A DNA stretch of 64,000 nucleotides from Rhodococcus xishaensis (GTDB lineage Bacteria; Actinomycetota; Actinomycetes; Mycobacteriales; Mycobacteriaceae). A program made the position numbers and the translations under genes. The DNA is taken from positions 581,575 to 645,574 of the forward strand of contig NZ_RKLO01000001.1 of the NCBI RefSeq assembly GCF_004011825.1, in the 5' to 3' direction. Below are positions 9,864-20,203 of this stretch, one piece after another; the stretch's first letter is position 1, and every line of letters begins with the position of its first letter. A model generated the notes under the pieces. It was not told the origin of the DNA, made no database searches, and saw only the letters and a list, made by a program, of their open reading frames with translations.

Positions 9864-10124
9864 TCAGAGCGAGTTGGCGAGCTTCGCGAGCGCCGACTTC
9901 TTGTTGGCGGCCTGGTTGGCGTGAATGACGCCCTTGCTGGCGGCCTTGTCGAGCTTGCGGCTGGTGGAGATCAGGAGCTCGTTGGCCTTGTCCTTGTCAC
10001 CGGCTGCCGCGGCCTCGCGGAAGGAACGGATAGCCGTACGCAGCGAGGACTTGACCGACTGGTTGCGGAGTCGGTTGCGCTCGTTGGTGCGGATCCGCTT
10101 CACCTGGGACTTGATGTTGGCCAC
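9864..10124 (-). CDS. rpsT: 30S ribosomal protein S20
   Basis: S20 is a primary 16S rRNA binding protein of the small subunit. The 86-residue product starts [18 protein letters not shown] and ends [22 protein letters not shown], matching the family over its full length. The GTG start at 10122-10124 was chosen by homology, with AGGA 9 nt upstream. An upstream in-frame extension would add residues never found in S20. The gene is convergent with holA, as in mycobacteria, where the order holA-rpsT is the same. Confidence 0.97.
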   Translation of the reverse strand: MANIKSQVKRIRTNERNRLRNQSVKSSLRTAIRSFREAAAAGDKDKANELLISTSRKLDKAASKGVIHANQAANKKSALAKLANSL

Positions 10125-10186
10125 GCGTAAAATCCTGTCTTTGGTTTCTGTCAAAAGCTCTGGGCACACGTGTGCGCCGACCGACG

Positions 10187-10216
10187 ACACTACCAGTAGC
10201 CGTTTGGTGTTCTCAA
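10187..10216 (-). promoter_or_regulatory. predicted rpsT promoter
   Basis: Read on the minus strand, TTGAGA (10216-10211) and TAGTGT (10192-10187) form -35 and -10 hexamers with an 18-bp spacer. The expected start near 10180 gives a leader of about 55 nt with an AGGA site. A second TTGACA-17-TTTACG pair lies even closer to the start codon and could be an alternative. Confidence 0.5.
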
Positions 10217-10224
10217 ATGGGCGG

Positions 10225-10782
10225 TCAGTGCCAGCTGTAGTCGCTCTTCAAGCGCGCGGCGACGGAGTTGAAGCGTTCGCGGTCGAGGATCGCTCCCTCG
10301 CGGCGGATGCCTTCCTCCGGGACGTCGAGGACCCGGTCCAGTCGGACCCAACTCGGCCGGCTCTGCGGGTCCCACCTGCCGGTGCCCAGAGCCAACCAAT
10401 CGGGATCGGTGCCGCGTTCGCTGTTCGACGAGAGCATCAGCCCGAGCAGCGTGTGCCCGTCACGGCCGATGACGAGGACCGGGCGATCCTTGCCGCGGCT
10501 CGGGTCCTCCTCGTACGCGACCCACGTCCAAACGATTTCGCCCGGGTCGGCCTGTCCATCGAGGTTGGGGGCGTACTCGATCTTCCGTGCCCGGTGCGCG
10601 GTGGGTGCAGACGTGCGTGACACGGGGCGACCGGGCTTGGCACCGGGATGCGGCGGGCCGGCGATCGCCTCGGTTGCGCGCCTGACGGGTCGGCTGTTCT
10701 GCAGCTGCCGAAGCAGTTTCGGTCCCTGCTTGGCGGCATAGTCGCCGAGCATTCTGCCGATGCTGCCCCAGGTGCTCGCCAT
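10225..10782 (-). CDS. PemK/MazF-family protein (Rv2405-like), no antitoxin beside it
   Basis: The 185-residue product has a ~70-residue basic N-terminal extension. The PemK/MazF-like fold follows: [28 protein letters not shown], then [12 protein letters not shown] and [18 protein letters not shown]. The PGEIVW and RPVLVIG strands match the conserved RNA-binding barrel of MazF-type endoribonucleases. No small antitoxin gene overlaps or precedes it, and it sits between housekeeping genes (rpsT and lepA) as Rv2405 does. It may therefore be a domesticated or non-toxic family member. Activity cannot be judged from sequence alone. Confidence 0.75.
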   Translation of the reverse strand: MASTWGSIGRMLGDYAAKQGPKLLRQLQNSRPVRRATEAIAGPPHPGAKPGRPVSRTSAPTAHRARKIEYAPNLDGQADPGEIVWTWVAYEEDPSRGKDRPVLVIGRDGHTLLGLMLSSNSERGTDPDWLALGTGRWDPQSRPSWVRLDRVLDVPEEGIRREGAILDRERFNSVAARLKSDYSWH

Positions 10783-10934
10783 GAGTCCGAGAGTAGTGGT
10801 GCGGCCGACGCGAACCGGCCTCTGACCCTGGATGTGTACGCGCAGCGGTGTTCAAGGGATGATGGTGGGCGCGGGACGCGGCGGATGTCGGACCGGGTCG
10901 GTGTAGGTGCGTGAGTGAGACGAGGGAATAGGGC

Positions 10935-12794
<1,860 letters not shown>

Positions 12795-12818
12795 GGCCCA
12801 AGAAGTAAGGGGGACTCG

Positions 12819-13751
12819 ATGATCGACACCCGGCTGACCCGCGAGCTGGAGCTGGCGGTGCCGATCCTCGGTGCCCCGATGGGCGGGCGCGCGGGCGGGC
12901 GCCTGGCCGGCGAGGTCACCCGCGCCGGCGGGCTCGGTCTCCTCGGGGCTGCCCGATACGCCACCCCCGACTGGGTCGCCGAGGAGGCTGCGATCGCTCG
13001 TGAAATCGGCGGAGGACCGCTCGGCGTCGGGCTGATGACCTGGGCGCTCGACGCCGACGACTCCCTGCTCGATGCGGTGCTGGCCGAGGATCCGAGCCTG
13101 GTGTCGTTGTCGTTCGGAGATCCTGCACCGTACGTCGAGCGGGTCCACGCGGCCGGGGCGCTGGCCATCTCGCAGGTCAACACGCTCGATGACTTGCGGG
13201 TCGTGGAGCGGGCCGGGGTCGACTTCGTCGTCGCGCAGGGCCACGAGGCAGGTGGCCACACCGGACGGATCGGGACGTTGCCGCTGCTGCAGGAGGTGCT
13301 CGACGCGACGAGCCTGCCGGTGCTCGCGGCCGGCGGAATCGGGACGGGCCGCGGGCTGGCCGCTGTCATCGCGGCAGGTGCGGAAGGCGCCATGATCGGC
13401 ACGGCCCTACTCGCCAGCCCCGAGACGATTGGCCCGGAGTATGCGCGTGGCAAGCTGATTGAGGCGGGCAGCGCCGACACCGTCTACACGTCGATCTTCG
13501 ACCGGGCGCGTGACCAGCCATGGCCGGCCCGGTGGGGTGGGCGCGCCCTCGCCAACGAGTACACCACCATGTGGCACGGGCAGGGCGCCGACAACGAAAC
13601 CCTTTCCGCAGCTTACGATCCCGAGGACCCGGATCTGGGTGTCGTGTACGCGGGCGAGGTGGCCGGTCTCGTGACGTCGGAACGTCCCGCGAGTGAGGTG
13701 GTGCGCGTCATCGCGACCGACGCAGAACGGCTGTTGCGTCGTCCGTTCTGA
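12819..13751 (+). CDS. NAD(P)H-dependent flavin oxidoreductase / nitronate monooxygenase-like
   Basis: The 310-residue product is an FMN-binding TIM barrel of the nitronate monooxygenase / 2-nitropropane dioxygenase superfamily. ILGAPMGGRAGGRLA sits at the N-terminus. GHEAGGHTGRIG near residue 140 carries the likely catalytic His. LAAGGIGTGRGLAAVIAAGA and GAMIGTALLASPE form the FMN phosphate site. Such enzymes oxidise alkyl nitronates or act as general flavin reductases; the substrate is unknown. AAGGGGG precedes the ATG. It lies 24 nt after lepA and may be read through from it. Confidence 0.85.
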   Translation: MIDTRLTRELELAVPILGAPMGGRAGGRLAGEVTRAGGLGLLGAARYATPDWVAEEAAIAREIGGGPLGVGLMTWALDADDSLLDAVLAEDPSLVSLSFGDPAPYVERVHAAGALAISQVNTLDDLRVVERAGVDFVVAQGHEAGGHTGRIGTLPLLQEVLDATSLPVLAAGGIGTGRGLAAVIAAGAEGAMIGTALLASPETIGPEYARGKLIEAGSADTVYTSIFDRARDQPWPARWGGRALANEYTTMWHGQGADNETLSAAYDPEDPDLGVVYAGEVAGLVTSERPASEVVRVIATDAERLLRRPF

Positions 13752-13776
13752 CGCGCCGGGGCGAAGCCCGGATCCG

Positions 13777-15774
13777 TCAGGAGCGCCCGTGCGCGGGCTG
13801 GAAGGTCCCCGTGTCGCCGGACTCCTCAGCGCGGATGACGTGGACGACGGCATTGATCAGCGCGAGGTGGGTGAACGCCTGCGGGAAATTGCCCAGGTGC
13901 CGACCGGTCTTGGGTTCGATCTCCTCGGCGTAGAGCTTCAGGGGGCTGGCGTACCCGAGCAGGCGCTCGCACAACTGCTTGGCACGATGGAACTCGCCGA
14001 TCTCGACGAGTGCCGAGACCAGCCAGAACGAGCAGATCGTGAACGTTCCCTCCTTGCCCGACAAGCCGTCGTCGGTGGACTCGACCCGGTAGCGCAGCAC
14101 CAGTCCGTCCTCGGTGAGTTCATCCGCAATCGCCAAAACCGTCGCCCGGATGCGCGGGTCATCGGCGGGCAGGAACCGCAGCAGCGGCGCCAGGAGCAGG
14201 GACGCGTCGAGGGACGGATGCCCGTAACGCTGCGTGAACACTCCGCGCTCGTCGACGCCGTGCTCGAGGACATCGGCCCTGACCTCCTCCGCGAGCTCGG
14301 CCCACTGTTCCGCGTAGGCGCTTTCGCCGTGCATTGCGGCGAGCTTGGCGCCACGGTCGAGCGCTACCCAGCACATGATCTTCGAGGACGTGAAGTGTTG
14401 TGGCTCCCCGCGCACTTCCCAGATCCCGCGGTCCGGTAGGCGCCAGTTCTCGACGACCTCCTCGATCTGCCGCTCGAGCAGCGGCCACAGCGTCTCGGGT
14501 ACCTGGTGGCGGGACCGGACGTGCACATACACCGAGTCGAGCATGGTGCCCCAAATGTCGTGCTGATTCTGGTTGTAGGCGCCGTTTCCGATCCGCACGG
14601 GCCGTGCACCGTCATACCCCCTCAGGTGGCCGAGTTCCTCCTCGACGAGGGTGTGCTCGCCACCGACGCCGTACATCACCTGCAGGGACGTCGGCTCGCC
14701 GTCGTCGGATTGCGCCGCATCGAAGATGAAGGAGAAGAAATCGTTGGCCTCGCGGTCGAGCCCCAGGGTGTACAGGCCCCACAGGGCGAAGGTGGAGTCC
14801 CGCACCCATGCGTACCGGTAGTCCCAGTTCCGCTCTCCCTGAGGGGTTTCCGGCAGAGACGTGGTAGGGGCCGCGAGCAGTGCACCGGTCGGAGCATAGG
14901 TCAGACCCTTGAGCGTCAGAGCGCTGCGCTGCAAGTGACCGCGCCACGGATGGTCCGGGAAGTGTCCGATCGTCACCCACTGCCGCCAGCACTCGGTGGT
15001 CTGCCACATCTTCTCGGCAGCCTCCGCGAACGTCTGCGGGGCGGACACTTCGGACCACGACAGCGCCACGAACGCGTTGTCCCCCTCCACCATGCGGGTT
15101 CGGGCCCGAGCCTCGCGACCCTCGAGCCCCAGACGCAGGTTCGAGGTCAACCGCAGTGTCGGGTGTAGGCCGGGCGCTGTGGTGCGACAGCTCGCGGTGG
15201 CCTCCTCGTACACCTTGCCCGTGTACTCCCAGCGCACGGGGGCTCGGTGATAGTCGAAGGCCGGTTCGCAGCTCATCTCGACCTCGACGGTGCCGCTCAC
15301 GCACTTCACCGTGCGCAGCAGGATGTGCTCGGCGTCCCAATCCGACGGTGTGCGACGCCGGGTGGGGGAGCGTTGCTCGGTCGCATGCCACCGCCCCATG
15401 ACAAGCGCGTCACGCACGATCAGCCATCCCGTCTGCGTCTGCCACGTGGTCTCGAGAATCAAACCTCCCGGCAAGTACCGACGCGCTGCCGGCACGTTCT
15501 GGCCGTACGGCCCGATCCGAAAGTGTCCGGCGCTGCGGTCGAGGATCGCGCCGAACACGCTGGGGGAGTCTGGACGCGGAATGCACATCCACTCCACTGC
15601 GCCGTTGCGGGCGACCAGGCAGTTCGTCTCGCAGTCGGACAGGAACGCATAGTCGTCGATTGGAGGGAAGGCACTGCGATGCTTGTGTGGCACCTCGGCG
15701 GAGTCTCCCAGCGGGGTGGCAGTGGACTGCTCGGAGGACGTCATCACCTCATCATCGACCTGCACTGCCTTCAC
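13777..15774 (-). CDS. glycoside hydrolase family 15 protein, mycobacterial trehalase-like
   Basis: The 665-residue product has a GH15 N-terminal beta-sandwich (PPIDDYAFLSDCETNCLVARNG and CIPRPDSPSVFGAILD). The (alpha/alpha)6 barrel contains ERNWDYRYAWVRDSTF and DRGIWEVRGEP, where the catalytic acid is expected. EEIEPKTGRHLGNFPQAFTH supplies the likely catalytic base. Its position after lepA matches Rv2402, characterised as a GH15 trehalase, so trehalose hydrolysis is the best guess; glucoamylase or glucodextranase activity is possible. The GTG at 15774 gives the longest form, while an ATG at 15744 with GAGG just before it is an alternative. It is convergent with the preceding flavoprotein gene. 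Confidence 0.85.
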   Translation of the reverse strand: MKAVQVDDEVMTSSEQSTATPLGDSAEVPHKHRSAFPPIDDYAFLSDCETNCLVARNGAVEWMCIPRPDSPSVFGAILDRSAGHFRIGPYGQNVPAARRYLPGGLILETTWQTQTGWLIVRDALVMGRWHATEQRSPTRRRTPSDWDAEHILLRTVKCVSGTVEVEMSCEPAFDYHRAPVRWEYTGKVYEEATASCRTTAPGLHPTLRLTSNLRLGLEGREARARTRMVEGDNAFVALSWSEVSAPQTFAEAAEKMWQTTECWRQWVTIGHFPDHPWRGHLQRSALTLKGLTYAPTGALLAAPTTSLPETPQGERNWDYRYAWVRDSTFALWGLYTLGLDREANDFFSFIFDAAQSDDGEPTSLQVMYGVGGEHTLVEEELGHLRGYDGARPVRIGNGAYNQNQHDIWGTMLDSVYVHVRSRHQVPETLWPLLERQIEEVVENWRLPDRGIWEVRGEPQHFTSSKIMCWVALDRGAKLAAMHGESAYAEQWAELAEEVRADVLEHGVDERGVFTQRYGHPSLDASLLLAPLLRFLPADDPRIRATVLAIADELTEDGLVLRYRVESTDDGLSGKEGTFTICSFWLVSALVEIGEFHRAKQLCERLLGYASPLKLYAEEIEPKTGRHLGNFPQAFTHLALINAVVHVIRAEESGDTGTFQPAHGRS

Positions 15775-15845
15775 CGTCCACGGTTCGGGGGCCCGTGATG
15801 GTTGGCCTGTTCGGTGGCGGTGAGGGCAGCGGCTAGGGTGGTCGT

Positions 15846-16067
15846 GTGGACCAACTCGCGAGTTGGTGGGACGGCGCCGAGTTGTGGATCGCCGGGCTGC
15901 CGTTCATTCCCCAGGTCATCCTGGTGCTGGCGGTGATGATCCCGCTCTGTTTCGGCATCGCCTGGGTGCTGGACCGCGTCTTGTCCGCAGTGTTCGTCCT
16001 GGTGGGGCGCGCGGAGGCCGATCCCGGTGTGTACCCGGACGAGCAGACGAAGGTGGGGGGTTCCTGA
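15846..16067 (+). CDS. small membrane protein (Rv2401-like), function unknown
   Basis: The 73-residue protein has one strong hydrophobic segment around residues 17-53 (VILVLAVMIPLCFGIAWVLD and on), possibly two short helices, and a polar C-terminus. I recognise it only by position between a trehalase-like gene and the sulfate importer, as for Rv2401. The GTG start lies 6 nt after TAGGGT, so the mRNA may be leaderless. The stop overlaps the next ATG (ATG at 16067), suggesting the two tiny proteins are made together. Confidence 0.7.
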   Translation: MDQLASWWDGAELWIAGLPFIPQVILVLAVMIPLCFGIAWVLDRVLSAVFVLVGRAEADPGVYPDEQTKVGGS

Positions 16068-16144
16068 TGCCACGCTCCCGCGTGACTATCGCGCTGATCG
16101 CACTGCTCGTGCTTGTTGTCGTCGCCTGGTTCCTGACCCGCTGA
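16067..16144 (+). CDS. 25-residue single-helix membrane peptide (Rv2401A-like)
   Basis: The ATG overlaps the stop of the preceding gene (TGATG), and the frame encodes MPRSRVTIALIALLVLVVVA followed by WFLTR. This is a basic N-terminus, about 15 hydrophobic residues forming one transmembrane helix, and a short basic end. A comparable tiny gene (Rv2401A) occupies the same place in M. tuberculosis. Its function is unknown. Overlap-coupled translation and the clean hydrophobic profile argue that it is real. Confidence 0.65.
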   Translation: MPRSRVTIALIALLVLVVVAWFLTR

Positions 16145-16163
16145 GCCGTCCTTCTTGTCGGGA

Positions 16164-16193
16164 TTCGGACCCCCTCCGCGCCTCTGCTAAAGT
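16164..16193 (+). promoter_or_regulatory. predicted promoter of the subI leader and sulfate importer operon
   Basis: TTCGGA (16164-16169) and TAAAGT (16188-16193) are 18 bp apart. Seven nt later comes a GTG at 16201, the predicted first base of both the mRNA and the leader peptide. Confidence 0.5.
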
Positions 16194-16200
16194 CTGCCCT

Positions 16201-16290
16201 GTGTCTGTCGCCGCTGCTCCCAGGGTCCGCCATGAATTGGCGTTGATCGCTGTCGGTGCTCTGACGGTTGCCGACATTCACTGTTGCTGA
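16201..16290 (+). CDS. leader peptide ending in Cys-Cys upstream of the sulfate importer operon
   Basis: GTG at 16201 opens a 29-codon frame whose last sense codons are TGT TGC before TGA, so the peptide ends ADIHCC. The start lies 7 nt after a TAAAGT -10 box, so the mRNA is probably leaderless and the peptide is translated from its first base. Cys-rich leaderless upstream frames controlling sulfur genes by cysteine-responsive attenuation are known from mycobacteria. The peptide itself probably has no function; ribosome progress over the Cys codons would set expression of subI, 233 nt downstream. The frame stays open further upstream, so the exact start is inferred from the promoter. Confidence 0.6.
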   Translation: MSVAAAPRVRHELALIAVGALTVADIHCC

Positions 16291-16522
16291 TTCGACTCTC
16301 GGCGTTGTCTCCCGCATGAGGCCCGGTCGCTGACCACCGCGATCCTGCTCATGCGATGTCGACCGCGGACGTGGTGTGATCCGTCCTCAGAGCGTCATCG
16401 CGCCGAGCGCCGTCCCTCCCAGGAACTCGGTGAGAGTTCCGAACGCCGAGACCCGGTGTTTGCCGGGTTGATTCCCTATGTGGTCTTCTGCACTTGCCGG
16501 CTCGCTTGGAAGGTTATCCGCC
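16291..16522 (+). promoter_or_regulatory. structured leader between the Cys peptide and subI
   Basis: This untranslated stretch contains a 7-bp stem with a 5-nt loop (GGAACTC-GGTGA-GAGTTCC, 16422-16440) and a 6-bp stem (ACCCGG / CCGGGT, 16451-16468). The subI ribosome-binding site GGAAGG is at 16508-16513. Nothing else coding is convincing here. A role in attenuation together with the upstream Cys-ending frame is inferred. Confidence 0.45.
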
Positions 16523-17554
16523 ATGAGGCACCGTTCCCGCTTGTTACTGACCGCGCTCGTCGCGATCGGCGCAGTCGCGCTGACCGCGTGCAGTGGCGGT
16601 TCGAGTGACGTCGTGGGCGGCGGCGATATCGGTGGGGACGGCAGTAGGGGCACCGTCAGCGTGTTCGCATACGGGGTTCCCAAGCCCGGTTTCGACAAAG
16701 TCATGGAGGGGTTCGCCGAGACCGAGGAAGGCGAGGGCATCGCTTTCAAGCCCTCCTACGGTGCATCGGGAGATCAGTCCCGCAAGGTCGAGGACGGTGC
16801 CCCGGCCGACTTCGTGAGCTTCTCGGTCGAACCCGACATCACCCGACTGGTGGAAGCAGGTCGCGTCGACGAGCACTGGAACAGTGACGCGTACCACGGG
16901 ATTCCCTTCGGCTCGGTCGTCACATTCGTCGTCCGCGAGGGCAATCCGAAGAACATCCGGGACTGGGACGATCTCATTCGGCCAGGTGTCGAGGTCGTCA
17001 CCCCGAATCCGTTCAGTTCGGGCTCGGCCAAGTGGAATCTCCTGGCGCCGTATGCCGCCGAGAGCGGCGGCGGCAGTGATCCGCAGGCCGGGATCGACTA
17101 CCTCGAGAAGTTGGTCGGCGAGCACATCAAGGTGCAGCCCAAGTCCGGGCGGGAGGCAACGGAGGCCTTCCTGCAGGGTCGCGGCGACGTCCTGTTGAGC
17201 TACGAGAACGAGGCGCTGTTCATCGAGCGGAGCGGCGACCCGGTCGAGCACGTGATTCCATCGGCAACGTTCAAGATAGAAAACCCGGCTGCTGTGATCT
17301 CGAACAGCCCGAACATTGTTCAGGCGAGGGCTTTCCGGGACTACCTGTACACGCCTGAGGCGCAACGACTGTGGGCCGAAGCCGGCTTCCGTCCGGTCGA
17401 TCCGGCGGTCGCGAAGGAGTTCGCAGACGACTTCCCGCAGCCGCAGCAGCTGTGGACCATAGCCGACCTCGGTGGCTGGGAGACCGTCGACGCGGATCTG
17501 TTCGATTCGCGTACCGGCAGCATCGCCGCCGTCTACGACAACGCGACGAAGTAG
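16523..17554 (+). CDS. subI: sulfate-binding lipoprotein of the sulfate ABC importer
   Basis: The 343-residue periplasmic-type binding protein has a lipoprotein signal: basic start, hydrophobic core LLLTALVAIGAVALTACSGG and a lipobox LTAC with the modified Cys at about residue 22. The mature part has the sulfate/thiosulfate-binding pattern, including SYGASGDQSRKV, ADFVSFSVEPDI, IRDWDDLIRPGVEVVTPNPFSSGSAKWN and LSYENEALF. It captures sulfate for CysTWA. I chose the ATG at 16523, with GGAAGG upstream, since it starts the signal peptide; a longer frame exists. The stop overlaps the cysT GTG. Confidence 0.93.
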   Translation: MRHRSRLLLTALVAIGAVALTACSGGSSDVVGGGDIGGDGSRGTVSVFAYGVPKPGFDKVMEGFAETEEGEGIAFKPSYGASGDQSRKVEDGAPADFVSFSVEPDITRLVEAGRVDEHWNSDAYHGIPFGSVVTFVVREGNPKNIRDWDDLIRPGVEVVTPNPFSSGSAKWNLLAPYAAESGGGSDPQAGIDYLEKLVGEHIKVQPKSGREATEAFLQGRGDVLLSYENEALFIERSGDPVEHVIPSATFKIENPAAVISNSPNIVQARAFRDYLYTPEAQRLWAEAGFRPVDPAVAKEFADDFPQPQQLWTIADLGGWETVDADLFDSRTGSIAAVYDNATK

Positions 17555-18375
17555 TGGCGCGCCGCAAGAACTGGCTCGCGGTCACCGGGACCGTCGGCCC
17601 GCTGGGTATCGGAGTCGCGTCGCTGTGGCTCAGCGTCATCGTGCTGCTGCCGCTGGCCGCGCTGACCGTCGCCTCGCTCGAGGACGGAATCGGCGGATTC
17701 TGGGAAGCGATCACCGCGCCCAGCGCGCTCGCCGCCCTCCAGGTGACGGTAGCGGTGTCGGCGATCGTCGCACTGATCAACGTCGTGATGGGAACGATGA
17801 TCGCGTGGGTCCTCGTGCGCGACGAGTTTCCTGGTAAGCGGATCATCAACGCGCTCATTGATCTGCCGTTCGCGCTGCCCACGATCGTCGCGAGCATCGT
17901 GCTTTTGTCGCTGTACGGGCCGGAGAGCCCGATCGGCGTGCACCTGAGCGCGACGCGGCCCGCCCTGATCATCGCGCTGGCATTCGTGACGCTGCCGTTC
18001 GTCGTGCGATCCGTGCAGCCCGTGCTGATCGAAGCTGACCGCGAAGTCGAGGAAGCGGCCGCCTCACTCGGAGCGAGCAACTGGACCATCTTCCGCCGGG
18101 TGGTCCTGCCGACCCTGACGCCGGCGATCATCAGCGGTGCCGGATTGGCATTCGCCCGCGCGATCGGCGAGTACGGCTCGGTGGTACTGATCGGCGGCAA
18201 CATCCCACGTGAGACCCAGGTGGCCTCGCAGTACATTCAGCAGCAGATCGAGATCGACAGGCCGGTCAGTGCGGCCGCGGTGTCGATGGCCCTGCTCGCG
18301 ATCGCGTTCGCGACGTTGTTCGTGCTCCGTGTCTTCGCGGCCCGCAACCAGCGCAGAGAGGAGCACGCACAGTGA
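17554..18375 (+). CDS. cysT: sulfate ABC transporter permease CysT (CysU)
   Basis: The 273-residue inner membrane permease has six predicted helices. The BPD-transporter EAA loop appears as EEAAASLGASNWTIFRRVVLPTL near residue 165 and docks the ATPase. LPFALPTIVASIVLL is typical of the sulfate permease family. The GTG at 17554 shares its G with the subI TAG, and the stop overlaps cysW (GTGA). It forms a heterodimer with CysW. A longer upstream frame exists but lies inside subI. Confidence 0.93.
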   Translation: MARRKNWLAVTGTVGPLGIGVASLWLSVIVLLPLAALTVASLEDGIGGFWEAITAPSALAALQVTVAVSAIVALINVVMGTMIAWVLVRDEFPGKRIINALIDLPFALPTIVASIVLLSLYGPESPIGVHLSATRPALIIALAFVTLPFVVRSVQPVLIEADREVEEAAASLGASNWTIFRRVVLPTLTPAIISGAGLAFARAIGEYGSVVLIGGNIPRETQVASQYIQQQIEIDRPVSAAAVSMALLAIAFATLFVLRVFAARNQRREEHAQ

Positions 18376-19178
18376 AGATCTCCCCGCTGGCTCGCATCAG
18401 TCTGCGCACGGTCGTGCTGGTGTATCTGTTCGCGCTGCTGTTCACCCCGGTCGCGGTCATCCTCTACCGCACGTTCGAGAACGGGTTCGTCGCGTTCTAC
18501 GAGTCCATCAGCACGCCCGCCGCCATCTCGGCGCTCAATCTGTCGCTGCTGATCGTGGCGATCGTCGTCCCCGTCAACGTGGTCTTCGGGATCGTCACGG
18601 CGCTCGCCCTCGTCCGCGGCCGTTTCCCTGGACGCGGTCTGCTGCAGTCGGTCGTGGACCTTCCGTTCGCGGTCTCTCCCGTCGTCGTCGGCGTCTCGCT
18701 GATCCTGCTCTGGGGTGCCGGTGGCTGGCTCGGCGGCGTCGAATCGTTGGGCTTCCGGGTGATCTTCGGGCTGCCCGGCATGGTGATCGCCACGATCTTC
18801 GTGACACTGCCGTTCGTGGTCCGTGAAGTCGAACCGGTCCTGCACGAGATCGGCGACGAGCAGGAGCAGGCCGCCGCAACCCTCGGCGCGTCGAAGTGGC
18901 AAACGTTCTCTAGGATCACGCTGCCGGCTATCCGCTGGGGCCTTACATACGGTGTCGTGCTCACGGTGGCGCGCGCGCTCGGCGAGTTCGGTGCGGTGAT
19001 CATGGTCTCGTCCGGCATTCCAGGTGAGTCTCAGACCTTGACGCTGCTGGTGCATGCGCGATACATCGACGACCACAACACTTTCGGGGCGTACTCGGCG
19101 GCGACGCTACTGATGGCGATCGCGCTGCTCACCCTGCTGCTGATGACTCTGCTCGACCGCAAGAGGAGCACGACATGA
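18372..19178 (+). CDS. cysW: sulfate ABC transporter permease CysW
   Basis: The 268-residue polytopic membrane protein is paralogous to CysT. The EAA loop reads [23 protein letters not shown], and [20 protein letters not shown] forms the conserved helix. The [14 protein letters not shown] segment is a hallmark of CysW. The GTG at 18372 overlaps cysT and the stop overlaps the ATG of cysA, keeping all importer genes translationally coupled. Confidence 0.93.
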   Translation: MKISPLARISLRTVVLVYLFALLFTPVAVILYRTFENGFVAFYESISTPAAISALNLSLLIVAIVVPVNVVFGIVTALALVRGRFPGRGLLQSVVDLPFAVSPVVVGVSLILLWGAGGWLGGVESLGFRVIFGLPGMVIATIFVTLPFVVREVEPVLHEIGDEQEQAAATLGASKWQTFSRITLPAIRWGLTYGVVLTVARALGEFGAVIMVSSGIPGESQTLTLLVHARYIDDHNTFGAYSAATLLMAIALLTLLLMTLLDRKRSTT

Positions 19179-20122
19179 TTACCGTGACCGGAGCGCGCAA
19201 GAACTACGGCGACTTCGCCGCGCTCGACGACGTCACCCTCGAGATTCCCTCGGGTTCGCTGACGGCCCTGCTCGGACCGAGCGGCTCGGGCAAGTCGACG
19301 CTGCTGCGGTCGATCGCCGGACTCGAGCATCCGGATTCGGGCACGATCACGATCGCCGGCAAGGACGTCACCGGCGTGCCGCCGCAGAAGCGCGACATCG
19401 GGTTCGTCTTCCAGCACTACGCCGCGTTCAAACACATGACGGTGCGTGACAACGTTGCCTTCGGGTTGAAGATCCGCAAGCGTCCCAAGGCGGAAGTCGC
19501 CAGGAAGGTCGACGACCTGCTCGGCATCGTCGGACTCGACGGCTTCCAACACCGCTACCCCGCGCAGCTGTCGGGTGGCCAGCGTCAGCGCATGGCTCTC
19601 GCGCGTGCCCTCGCGGTGGACCCGCAGGTGCTTCTGCTCGACGAGCCGTTCGGTGCGCTCGACGCGAAGGTGCGCGACGACCTGCGTGCGTGGCTGCGGC
19701 GCCTGCACGACGAGGTCCACGTGACGACCGTGCTCGTCACCCACGATCAGGAGGAGGCGCTCGACGTCGCCGACCGGATCGCGGTGCTCAACCGGGGGCG
19801 AATCGAACAGGTCGGAACCCCGCAGGAGCTCTACGACACCCCCGCCAACGACTTCGTGATGTCGTTCCTGGGACCGGTCGCCCGGCTCAACGGGCAACTG
19901 GTGCGCCCACATGACCTGCGCCTGGACCGCAACCAGCTACCGCAGTCGTTCGCGGCCACTGTCTCCCGTGTCGTGCGCCTCGGCTTCGAGGTGCGGGTGG
20001 AGCTGCAGCCGAAGACCGGTGCGCAGGAACTATCCGCGCAGATCACGCGCAGCGACGCGGAGGCACTGGACCTCCGCGAGGGGGAGACCATCTACATCCG
20101 GCCGACCGACATATCCGGCTAG
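19175..20122 (+). CDS. cysA: sulfate ABC transporter ATP-binding protein
   Basis: CysA powers sulfate import. The 315-residue product has Walker [10 protein letters not shown] near residue 33, Q-loop [12 protein letters not shown], signature [15 protein letters not shown], Walker [13 protein letters not shown] and switch His in [11 protein letters not shown] shortened C-terminal TOBE-like domain follows residue ~240 (sulfate CysA proteins are often ~340-350 residues). It is the last gene of the subI-cysT-cysW-cysA operon. No clear terminator hairpin is visible in the 81 nt before the convergent chelatase gene. Confidence 0.93.
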   Translation: MITVTGARKNYGDFAALDDVTLEIPSGSLTALLGPSGSGKSTLLRSIAGLEHPDSGTITIAGKDVTGVPPQKRDIGFVFQHYAAFKHMTVRDNVAFGLKIRKRPKAEVARKVDDLLGIVGLDGFQHRYPAQLSGGQRQRMALARALAVDPQVLLLDEPFGALDAKVRDDLRAWLRRLHDEVHVTTVLVTHDQEEALDVADRIAVLNRGRIEQVGTPQELYDTPANDFVMSFLGPVARLNGQLVRPHDLRLDRNQLPQSFAATVSRVVRLGFEVRVELQPKTGAQELSAQITRSDAEALDLREGETIYIRPTDISG

Positions 20123-20203
20123 GGAAGAGAGGATCCCTGCGCTCTCCGAGCCAAGCCCTCTCCGCGTAGTCCTTCCGGCAGTCCCCTCTGAGTGGATCAG
20201 CAC

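Noticed and set aside
16422-16522. Cobalamin riboswitch before subI
   Set aside because: Only a short core-like text matches. The conserved GCCACTG and CAGGA-like elements and the usual length are missing.
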